The position numbers were made by a program, and so were the translations under genes. Shown piece after piece: positions 18,157-25,930 of a DNA stretch of 64,000 nt. Below the pieces are notes generated by a model, which was not told the DNA's origin, searched no databases, and was given only the letters and a program-made list of their open reading frames with translations. The first letter of the stretch is position 1, and each line of letters opens with the position of its first letter. The DNA is from Globisporangium splendens (taxonomy: Eukaryota; Oomycota; Peronosporomycetes; Pythiales; Pythiaceae): NCBI GenBank assembly GCA_006386115.1, contig VFIW01000002.1, forward strand, positions 806,001 through 870,000, given 5' to 3'.

Positions 18157-19206
18157 ATGGATGCTACAGGAACCCCACTCGGTCCAGCAGTATCGGAAAC
18201 TGTCGAGTTGACTATTGAGGGTTTCTCTCATTTGTCTTCTCATGAGTGGATGGCGCTTGAGCGCATGCGAGATGTCATCGGAGAGGCTGCCGTGGTCAGT
18301 CTGCTTCGATCGGCGTCTCCGGAGGACCAGAAGAGTGCGGTGGTCAGCTTCATGCACCACGAGATCATGTCCTCCCGGAAGCAGGTCGCAACCCCTGTTT
18401 CCTCACTCAGGACGGTGCCGCTGAAGCTTGACGTCTCTCCGTATCGCGGCGGAGAGAACGAACCCCTCTCACGATGGTTCGTCGAGTTGGATGCAGCCAT
18501 CACTGCAAGACAACTGCGAGACCCTTCGCAGCAAGTGTTGTTCGCGATGTCCAACCTTGCGGGTCGCGCGAAGAGCTGGGCGTATAGCAAGCGTTTAGCG
18601 GATCTAAACTGCTTCCCCAGCTATGACCACTTCAAGACCGAACTCAAGAAGGCATTTGAACCTCCACAGAGTGAGTTCCGTGCGCGCGCCGAGTTCCTCA
18701 AGCTTCGTCAAGGCCGTTTCGACCTTCACTCGTATGCACAACGTGCTCGTTACTTGGTATCGAGCATCGTTGACGAGCCGATTGATGTCTCAACGCAAGT
18801 TGTGACGTTCATGACGGGTCTGGACGATGGTCCGATTCGGAACCAACTGTTCCGCGAGTACCCCAAGACGCTGGACGAAGCCATCGAACGTGCGATGCAA
18901 GAAGAGTTCAGCATCAAGCAAGCGAAGTTCCATGGGTTCGCGCCAAGACCAATGCGGCAACCAAATGTTGCGCATGATGGCCCCGAGCCCATGGACATCT
19001 CGTACATTCCCACGCCTGGAAATGAGCGTCCTCGCAACGATGGGAAGTGTTTCCGTTGCGGGAAGCCGGGTCACATTGCTCGGAACTGCAAGGTGTCTTT
19101 GCCGGGTCGGCAAACGACACAGGGTGCTCGTTCGAACAACCACGATCGTTCTTACGGTCGTCGGTTCGAGCGGTCACCTGGGCCAAAAAACGGGAATGGA
19201 CAGTAG
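18157..19206 (+). CDS. gag: Gypsy element 2 gag
   Basis: 349 residues from the first ATG (MDATGTPLGP). Capsid-like region with SSHEWMALERMRDVIG, PLSRWFVELDAAI, AGRAKSWAYSKRL, ARYLVSSIVDEPID and FREYPKTLDEAIERAMQEEFS, collinear with element 1. One CCHC zinc knuckle, CFRCGKPGHIARNC, sits near residue 300. The TAG stop is inside the predicted frameshift hairpin. Confidence 0.93.
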   Translation: MDATGTPLGPAVSETVELTIEGFSHLSSHEWMALERMRDVIGEAAVVSLLRSASPEDQKSAVVSFMHHEIMSSRKQVATPVSSLRTVPLKLDVSPYRGGENEPLSRWFVELDAAITARQLRDPSQQVLFAMSNLAGRAKSWAYSKRLADLNCFPSYDHFKTELKKAFEPPQSEFRARAEFLKLRQGRFDLHSYAQRARYLVSSIVDEPIDVSTQVVTFMTGLDDGPIRNQLFREYPKTLDEAIERAMQEEFSIKQAKFHGFAPRPMRQPNVAHDGPEPMDISYIPTPGNERPRNDGKCFRCGKPGHIARNCKVSLPGRQTTQGARSNNHDRSYGRRFERSPGPKNGNGQ

Positions 19207-19224
19207 GGGCGGGGCCTCCTACTG
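19185..19224 (+). promoter_or_regulatory. Predicted -1 ribosomal frameshift signal at gag-protease junction, element 2
   Basis: Gag codons CCA AAA AAC hold the heptamer A AAA AAC (19185-19191) in the slippery phase. Nine bases later CAGTAGG (19201-19207) pairs with CCTACTG (19218-19224) around a GC-rich loop, and the gag stop lies inside the stem. The protease frame is -1 relative to gag, as required. Confidence 0.87.
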
Positions 19225-20003
19225 GCCCGGAAAAGAGGACTGTGGACGTTGTGGAGACACAGGACTCTGGCCCCCATGTGCATCAAGCGCATGCAGTTTC
19301 CACTATGAGTGAGAAGAGTGTCAGTCAAACGTCAAGTTTGATCGTTCACAAAGTTCATGTAGACGGTATTGCAACGCCTCTACGAGCTTTGGTTGACACT
19401 AGTGCGTCGAACAACTTTGTTCGAAATGAAGTGATCGTCAGGCATGGTGTCTTCGTGCCTGATGCGAATGAAGAGAAGACGATGATCGTCCGGTTGGCAA
19501 ATGGGTCAACTGTGAAGATGCCGAAGCGCGTGGTGCGCTTGGCAATCAAGTGTGAAGATTTCCGAGGTGAAGACGAGTTCATTTTACTCGACCTCGATGA
19601 CAAGTTTGACATCATCCTGGGAATGCCGTGGTTGAAGCGTTACCAACCTAGCATTGACTGGATGAATATGAAGATCTCCGTTGGCAAGTCACGCGATGTT
19701 GACTTGTGCTGCACAACAACGGGTGAAGTGGTATGGGTGTGCACATCTGTGGAAGAGATCCCAGATGACCCTTGTGATATTGCGGTGTGCGATGGCCCCC
19801 CATGTTCACAAGTGGTACCCATTTTGGAGACGACGAACGGAGGTGGAGCAGTCAGGCGCCAGAAAAAGACTGTCTCCTTTGCCATCGACGACGACAAGGT
19901 TCGCGATGGCGTTGACAATAGTGAATGGAAGAGGAACAGACACCCTTCCCAAGACAAGACAAGAAGAAGACCAGCAAGAGAAGTTTTTCGCCAAGAGTTT
20001 TGA
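19191..20003 (+). CDS. pro: Gypsy element 2 protease region (reached by -1 frameshift)
   Basis: The frame is open from about 19047 to 20003 and is joined to gag by the slippery site at 19185-19191. It contains an aspartic protease of the retroviral kind: LVDTSASNNFVRNEV, then DDKFDIILGMPWLKRYQPSIDW. The catalytic motif reads DTS where element 1 has DTG, a change of the normally invariant Gly. In element 1, protease and RT share one frame. Here the frame ends at 20003 and RT continues in the -1 frame from 19925. That is either a second recoding site or an indel. Confidence 0.8.
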   Translation, partial: REWTVGAGPPTGPEKRTVDVVETQDSGPHVHQAHAVSTMSEKSVSQTSSLIVHKVHVDGIATPLRALVDTSASNNFVRNEVIVRHGVFVPDANEEKTMIVRLANGSTVKMPKRVVRLAIKCEDFRGEDEFILLDLDDKFDIILGMPWLKRYQPSIDWMNMKISVGKSRDVDLCCTTTGEVVWVCTSVEEIPDDPCDIAVCDGPPCSQVVPILETTNGGGAVRRQKKTVSFAIDDDKVRDGVDNSEWKRNRHPSQDKTRRRPAREVFRQEF

Positions 20004-23000
20004 GTACCCCTGATCAAGGTACAAGTGGTGATGACGAAGGGAGTGTCCAAGCACAAGACATTCCAAGCGAGTTTGTGAATATCGCGGTCTACAATGAAGA
20101 AGGTGACGTGGATGTAATCCGTCACGTGAAGATTGAAAATCCTCCAAGTTCAGTCGAAGAATTGATTTCCTTGCCATCGATGAGCAAGAAGACACTGGAG
20201 CGCAGCCTAGCGAGAGGCGATATTGTGCAGGTGTGTGTGATCGTCGAAATAGTCGACGAAGGCTTCGTCAACACAGCATCTAGTGCGGATGCAGATGTGT
20301 TGGACGAAAAGACACGGAAGGGAAGGTTCGAGGAGCAGTCGTGGGACGCCCTCAAGAAGAACCCCGTGTATGCGCTTGCCAGGGAATATGAAGACATTTT
20401 CCCTGACAAGGTGCCGGACGAATTGCCATTCGACAGAGGCATTCGTCATGAGATTGATGTACTTCCTGGCACGAAGTACTGCATCACAAGGCAGTGGCCG
20501 TTGCCAAAGGAACAAGTCGAGGCAATCGACGAGTTCTTTGCACAACGTGCTAAGGCTGGTCATGTGCGGGAGAGCAAGTCTCCGCATTGCAGCCCCACTT
20601 TCTGTGTGAAGAAGGCAACTGGAGGTTGGCGCATTGTTCATGCTTTCAACAAGCTGAACGACGCGACAATTCCAGCCCAGACTCCGGTTCCACGCAAGGA
20701 CATGATCCTTGATGGAATGGTTGGCAGCACCGTCTTTAGTGCTATCGATCTGAAAGATGGGTTCTATCAGATTCGAATGCGCGAAGACGATGTTCCACTA
20801 ACCGCAGTGAGTACCCCGAGTGGTATGCTGTGGGAATGGTTAGTGATGCCACAGGGACTGAAGAATGCTCCTGCGACCTTCAATCGAATGGTCACGAACG
20901 TTCTTCGTCCTCTGCGAACATTTGCACCAAGTTACTTTGACGATATTTTCGTTCATAGTAAGACCACGAATGGGAAGTCTGATGTCGATGTTCATCTCGA
21001 TCATCTTCGTCAAGTTTTCCAGGTCATGCGTGAGAATAAACTCTACGCAAACTTGAAGAAGTGCATGTTCTTCGCCCCCGAGATCCCTGTTCTCGGTTGT
21101 TTTGTGGGCAAGAGCGGTGTTCGAGTCGATCCGGAGAAGGTCAAAGCTATTGACGATTGGCCAGTGCCAAAGAACGTCAAACAGCTGCGACAATGGTTGG
21201 GTTTAGCCAACTACTTGCACAAGTACACGCGCAATTATGCAGCGTTGGTGCAACCCATCACACAGCTCTTGAAGAAAGACGTTGAGTGGAAGTGGTCGAA
21301 AGACCATCAGACGGCGTTCGAAGAAGTCAAGAGGAGTCTTCGAGAAGCTCCTGTGTTGGCTCTACCAAACCACGACAAGCCGTTCCACGTCGTCTGTGAT
21401 GCGAGCGACTATGCCATCGGTTGCGCATTAATGCAACACGATGATGGGGGTCATGAGCGAGTTGTGTCGTATCAGTCACGACAACTCCGACCCGCAGAAC
21501 GGAACTACCCAGTTCACGACAAGGAACTTCTGGCGATGAAGTATTCTTTGGTCAAGTTCCGTGTGTATCTGCTTGGCGAGGAGCGCTTTGCTATCTACAC
21601 TGATCACGCATCTCTGCGTACGGCAGCGAAGACTCCTCATTTGTCACAAAGAATGGCGAGATGGTTCTCCTTCTTTGCAGAGTACAACTTTGTTGTACAC
21701 TACAAGCCAGGCAAGACGAACATCTTAGCCGATGCGCTGTCAAGACGTCCGGATTACGATCCGAAGACCAAGAGTGAGGACACGGATGGAGCGTGTCGAC
21801 TCTGTGAAGATGTTCAAGCGATCGCGGTGCGAGCTGCGACTACAGTGCGAGAAGAGATCGTCGAAGGGTACAAGTCTGACGAAACATGTCAGGACTTGTT
21901 GAAGTACTTCAAGGACCCTTCGGACAAAGCACTGCAAGGTCTTCCGTCGCGCACAAGATCGCGAGTTCACCGCTTCCGAGTACACAATGGGTTGTTGTAC
22001 TATGCGGTCGAACAAGGGGATACAGCAAGGATTGTTGTTCCCAACGACGAAGGTCTGCGTCATCGACTCTTGTATGAGTACCATGACAGTCCTTCGGGTG
22101 GCCATCTCGGACGTGAGAAAACGTTTCTCAGTCTTTCCCGGGATTACTACTGGCCACACATGTACAAGTGGGTACGCAAGTATGTGAGGACTTGCGAGAT
22201 CTGCCAACGAGTGAAACCCTCTGGTTCCACGCAGGCACCACTTCGTTCATTGGCTGTCCCATCGGACAGTTGGAAGTCTGTGAGTATGGATTTCATATTC
22301 GGACTTCCAAGAGACACACATGGACGCAACGGCATCCTTGTGTTTGTGGACCGATTCAGCAAGATGGTTCATCTTGCGCCTGTTTCGGACAAGATCTCTG
22401 CTGAGAAGACTGCCAAGGTCTTTGTAGACGTCGTATTCCGTCTGCACGGACTACCAGTCGAGATCGTGTCTGACCGTGACACCCGTTTCACGTCCAAGTT
22501 CTGGCGTGCACTGTTCGGACTTCTGGACACCAAGTTGTCCATGTCAACAGCGGCACACCCTGAAACGGACGGTCAAACAGAGCGAGTGAATCGTGTCCTC
22601 GAAGACGTGTTGCGCAGCTACGCAACGTCTTTCAAAGAGTGGAGTGAGTTTCTCCCTCTTGCCGAGTTTGCGTTGAACAACTCCACGCATGTCTCGACAG
22701 GTCACTCTCCATTTTATGTGAACTATGGCATTCATCCTCGAGTGCCTGCTTCCATAATGGGTGAGGTCTCTACCTTAAGTGGGGGAGGGACTCCGGCTCA
22801 CGGAAACAAGCCGAAGTCGTCTTACGACCTGAATGCTGCTTCCGAGTTGAAAGCAAATTTTGACTCGATGAAACCCCTCGACGACCTAACAAGTCGTGAA
22901 GAGCAGCAAGTCGATGACTTTGTTGTGAGGAGACAAGCCGTTGTGAGGTTTGTCCGAGACGCAATCGCGAAGACTCAGGATCTGCAAAAGGAACAAGCAG

Positions 23001-23977
23001 ATAAGAGCGGAAGGAAGAACAAGCAAGTTTATAAGATCAATGATCTTGTATTGCTTAGTGCGGCAAATCTGCCTGAACATGCAGTGTCCAACTTGGGAAG
23101 CTCGAAGCTTCTGCCAAGGTTCATCGGACCGTTCAAGGTAGCGAAATGCAATGGTGATGCCTACACGCTAGACATACCTACACGCATGCGTCTACACCCA
23201 ACATTTTATGTGGGTAGACTAAAGCCTTACCTTCCAAGTGGATCTGCGGATCCTACGAGATCTTCCGCAAACGATCGAGCTGATCGTGAAGCTTCTCCAC
23301 TTGATTGCGAAGAGCAAACAGCTCATCGCTCTGGAGATTCTTCTCGGCGTACAAGAGTTGCAGGACGTCGAAGGATTGGTCCTTCACTGCCTCCAACGCT
23401 TGAAGACGAGAATGGTACTCACCACGAAGTACCTCGAGAGCCGAACCTGCCTCTTCCACAGAGCGCAAAAGGCGATCGTGAACCAACTCACGAGACTTCT
23501 CGTTCTTCCGGAGTCGAACAAGTTCGTCCCGAATCTGTTGGAACCGTTCCTCAAAACGGGACTCCAAAGCCGAACACTGGGCAGAACCTTCTGTCAGATC
23601 GTCGATCTTCGACTCGTGATCGGCGACAAGGTTCTCGAGACTCTCGCAGCGTTCCTCAAGCGTCGAACAACGCTGCTGCAATGCCTCGATTTGCCCACGA
23701 TGAGCACTCTTCCACTTCCAGAGTCGCTCAATCGTTTTCTCGTTCAGCCCCACCCCCGTTATTAGACTCTCAGGGAGAGCATCGCTGGGTGGTTGAGTCG
23801 ATTGTTGATCATGAAGATCGACCGACTCATCGTCGAGGAAAGAAGCAGTTGAACCATCAACGCTTCTACAGAGTTCGGTGGCGTGGATATCCACCGAGCT
23901 TGGACACGTGGGAGCCTCGTCAGACATTGGAGTCTGATGTTCCCGACGTGGTCCGCAGCTATGAGAACTGCTTGTAG
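19925..23977 (+). CDS. pol: Gypsy element 2 pol: RT-RNase H-integrase-chromodomain
   Basis: 1350 codons without a break. The RT core has YFDD at residues ~337-340. RNase H shows VVCDASDYAIGCAL and YTDHASLRTA. The integrase has an HHCC finger ending CEICQRVK, catalytic residues in SMDFIFG (~787), SDRDTRF (~848) and ETDGQTERVNR (~884), then a GPF/Y module (FIGPFKV...YVGRLKPY). A ~180-residue Ser/Arg/Pro-rich linker leads to a C-terminal chromodomain (~1285-1350) with RWVVESIV, YRVRWRGYPP and DTWEP. Such chromodomains direct integration to marked chromatin. The last 725 bp are overlapped by an antisense ORF. The N-terminal overlap with protease is 79 bp and contains no canonical slippery heptamer. 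Confidence 0.95.
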   Translation: MEEEQTPFPRQDKKKTSKRSFSPRVLSTPDQGTSGDDEGSVQAQDIPSEFVNIAVYNEEGDVDVIRHVKIENPPSSVEELISLPSMSKKTLERSLARGDIVQVCVIVEIVDEGFVNTASSADADVLDEKTRKGRFEEQSWDALKKNPVYALAREYEDIFPDKVPDELPFDRGIRHEIDVLPGTKYCITRQWPLPKEQVEAIDEFFAQRAKAGHVRESKSPHCSPTFCVKKATGGWRIVHAFNKLNDATIPAQTPVPRKDMILDGMVGSTVFSAIDLKDGFYQIRMREDDVPLTAVSTPSGMLWEWLVMPQGLKNAPATFNRMVTNVLRPLRTFAPSYFDDIFVHSKTTNGKSDVDVHLDHLRQVFQVMRENKLYANLKKCMFFAPEIPVLGCFVGKSGVRVDPEKVKAIDDWPVPKNVKQLRQWLGLANYLHKYTRNYAALVQPITQLLKKDVEWKWSKDHQTAFEEVKRSLREAPVLALPNHDKPFHVVCDASDYAIGCALMQHDDGGHERVVSYQSRQLRPAERNYPVHDKELLAMKYSLVKFRVYLLGEERFAIYTDHASLRTAAKTPHLSQRMARWFSFFAEYNFVVHYKPGKTNILADALSRRPDYDPKTKSEDTDGACRLCEDVQAIAVRAATTVREEIVEGYKSDETCQDLLKYFKDPSDKALQGLPSRTRSRVHRFRVHNGLLYYAVEQGDTARIVVPNDEGLRHRLLYEYHDSPSGGHLGREKTFLSLSRDYYWPHMYKWVRKYVRTCEICQRVKPSGSTQAPLRSLAVPSDSWKSVSMDFIFGLPRDTHGRNGILVFVDRFSKMVHLAPVSDKISAEKTAKVFVDVVFRLHGLPVEIVSDRDTRFTSKFWRALFGLLDTKLSMSTAAHPETDGQTERVNRVLEDVLRSYATSFKEWSEFLPLAEFALNNSTHVSTGHSPFYVNYGIHPRVPASIMGEVSTLSGGGTPAHGNKPKSSYDLNAASELKANFDSMKPLDDLTSREEQQVDDFVVRRQAVVRFVRDAIAKTQDLQKEQADKSGRKNKQVYKINDLVLLSAANLPEHAVSNLGSSKLLPRFIGPFKVAKCNGDAYTLDIPTRMRLHPTFYVGRLKPYLPSGSADPTRSSANDRADREASPLDCEEQTAHRSGDSSRRTRVAGRRRIGPSLPPTLEDENGTHHEVPREPNLPLPQSAKGDREPTHETSRSSGVEQVRPESVGTVPQNGTPKPNTGQNLLSDRRSSTRDRRQGSRDSRSVPQASNNAAAMPRFAHDEHSSTSRVAQSFSRSAPPPLLDSQGEHRWVVESIVDHEDRPTHRRGKKQLNHQRFYRVRWRGYPPSLDTWEPRQTLESDVPDVVRSYENCL

Positions 23978-24419
23978 CGTCGCCAGGGGCGACACTACGA
24001 CGACCAGAGCTACGATTCGCTCTGTCGTCAGCGGGAGTTCTTCTTTCGGCACGAGCATTGCCACGACGAAGAAGACGCTCCATCTTGTTCTCGTTCTCAA
24101 GACGAACAAATGTTCGCCATGAGTCTCTCTGGGCTGCGATGTGTTGGTTCGGATCATCGCGATTGTTGATCCGACGCCAACTGAAGAACCGCTCCTTGTA
24201 GAACTCGAGCTCCCCCTTCTTCTTCAGAATGGGAGAAATGTCGAAGAGTTCTGGAGCTGTCCACTGTCGCTTGGACGACGGACGTTCTTCACGGTTCACT
24301 TGGTCACTTGGTCGCTTCATTGCCAATTGGAAAGTGAACTGCTCCGAAAGGTCTGCAAAAGTACGCAAGGTACTTGTGACTTTAAGGAGGGGATGATGTA
24401 ATGGGCCACAACCAGCCAT
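23253..24419 (-). CDS. Antisense ORF of Gypsy element 2: basic N-terminus, conserved block, coiled coil
   Basis: 388 codons from an ATG inside the 3' LTR (24419), or 355 from the ATG at 24320 (MKRPSDQVNREERPSSKRQW), which gives a basic NLS-like start and lies outside the LTR. A block starting GELEFYKERFFSWRRI and ending KMERLLRRGNA corresponds to the block in element 1's antisense ORF. The C-terminal ~150 residues are a long coiled coil (LENLVADHESKIDDL... to HDQLDRLRKIS). It ends at 23253, at the end of the integrase GPF/Y module in the sense strand, the same boundary as in element 1. The coiled coil overprints the disordered pol linker. The function is unknown. Confidence 0.7.
   Translation of the reverse strand: MAGCGPLHHPLLKVTSTLRTFADLSEQFTFQLAMKRPSDQVNREERPSSKRQWTAPELFDISPILKKKGELEFYKERFFSWRRINNRDDPNQHIAAQRDSWRTFVRLENENKMERLLRRGNARAERRTPADDRANRSSGRRSVAPGDATSSSHSCGPRREHQTPMSDEAPTCPSSVDIHATELCRSVDGSTASFLDDESVDLHDQQSTQPPSDALPESLITGVGLNEKTIERLWKWKSAHRGQIEALQQRCSTLEERCESLENLVADHESKIDDLTEGSAQCSALESRFEERFQQIRDELVRLRKNEKSRELVHDRLLRSVEEAGSALEVLRGEYHSRLQALEAVKDQSFDVLQLLYAEKNLQSDELFALRNQVEKLHDQLDRLRKIS
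24384..24396 (+). promoter_or_regulatory. Polypurine tract of Gypsy element 2
   Basis: AAGGAGGGGATGA directly precedes the TGTAATGG start of the 3' LTR, the expected plus-strand primer. Confidence 0.8.
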
Positions 24420-25047
24420 TACATGAAGGTGGATCTGTTCCCAGATTTAGTGTGTCACACACCACCTTCAGCGTGCATTGTGGAGACACAAATAACAAAG
24501 GGATTACGGTAATACAGTCCCCACATGCACGTGTGACGTCATTCGATGACGTCACGAGTGTTCTCTGTGCTGATCAGTGCAGAATGTTGTTCTCATGTAC
24601 TAATCAGTACAGAGTGATAACATCCATGTACTAATCAAGTACTGAGTGATGGTTCCTACTTGGGAAACTGGGCTGGCGACGAGACCGACGTGTCTCTGCC
24701 ACCTGGAGTGAGTGGCGCGAGCCAATCACTTTGCAGGGATTTTAAACAAGACTTGAAGTTCAAGCTTCTAGAAGATCCCGTAGGTTCAACCTCAGTGTAC
24801 CCAAGGTTTTATATATCAGATTCATAGGTTTTATTGTGTATATTTAGGTTTTATGCATAAAACCTGTAGGATCCCTTGGGGTTCATTTGTAAGTAGCGAC
24901 AGGAACCATAACCATTTTTAATTCAGTTGCAAATTTTCCTCCAAGTACTCAAGTCTTCGTTCCTCCCTCCAAGTCGGGAGATCGCTTCCTCCGGCACAAG
25001 CGTGTGTGCCGTGTTTGAGGGACTGTTGTGAACAGCGCCCCCTTACA
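24397..25047 (+). repeat. 3' LTR of Gypsy element 2
   Basis: 651 bp, same ends and internal motifs as the 5' LTR, including both CRE octamers at 24534-24541 and 24547-24554. Confidence 0.95.
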
Positions 25048-25930
25048 TATCACAATTGGAATCTGCTTGGCACTTTTTGTGTAGAATCGTTCCTGCGATA
25101 GCTTGTTTTCGGTCATACCTTTCCACTACAATTTCGTCCAATCAGTGACAAGATGACACAATTTCATCCAACCACTCGCAACCCTTATTTACAATCCTCG
25201 CACATTTGCGGAGACGAAAAAACCATGTCCGCAAGATGTGAGCGGATTTGTGAGTACCTAACATTCGTTTGGGAGACTAAATGCAGTGCGGGATATTTGG
25301 ATGGTTTCCTATGAAAGCGTGCAATCTTGATGTTGCCTTGGGTCATGACCTGGCTAGGACCCTCTCCCTCCCTCCCTTAGACAAGAAAAGCCACAAAGCC
25401 ACCGACTGTTCACATCGCGTTCAAGTTGAACCCCGTACGCTTCAACTCTGTTTACGCATGATAAAGAAAAAACGCACAAGCAATCCGTCAATGCTCATGT
25501 CCCGTTAATGCGATCCAACACGAGATCTTTGTGTTCCCTGCATTCCACAGCGATGCAGAAGGCAACATGGACAGGAAGCGTGGGGGGATAGTTGAGCGGT
25601 TTAACCGTCTTCTTTAACCGGATCATCTGACTCCTAAAAATGACCAAAAACCGTGAACAATGCGATGTCACACTCACAATAAAGTTGCTTTTTCAAATTA
25701 ACTGCGCAATACTGCAATATGTCTACATTTGATATTGAATATTACTAATGGGATTATATCTGTAATTTACCGATTGTGCATATCCAAAAAACTACTTCAC
25801 CCCCCACAAAGGCGAAAAAGCTCGAGACGGAAGACGAAGAAGCAGCAGACGCCTTCGCTCCCTCCCTCCCTCCCGCCATCTCTGAGGAGAAAGCAGCGCA
25901 CCCACCCATCCGCACAAGCAGAGAGAAGAC
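25048..25930. other. Interval between Gypsy element 2 and Rpn3, no gene recognised
   Basis: Short open frames only, none with recognisable domains. The last ~100 bases (CTCCCTCCCTCCC pyrimidine-rich run, then GAGAGAAGAC) look like promoter/5'UTR of the Rpn3 gene. Confidence 0.5.

Larger units (their letters stand above)
17387..25047 (+). mobile_element. Ty3/Gypsy LTR retrotransposon 2 (chromodomain type, 7.7 kb)
   Basis: A complete layout: LTRs 17387-18037 and 24397-25047, primer-binding site, gag, protease and pol in three frames, chromodomain at the end of pol, antisense ORF, and polypurine tract. Proteins are clearly homologous to element 1 but well diverged, and the LTRs of the two elements are unrelated over most of their length, so these are two families, not two copies. 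LTR divergence of about 1.5-2% suggests recent insertion. Confidence 0.96.
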
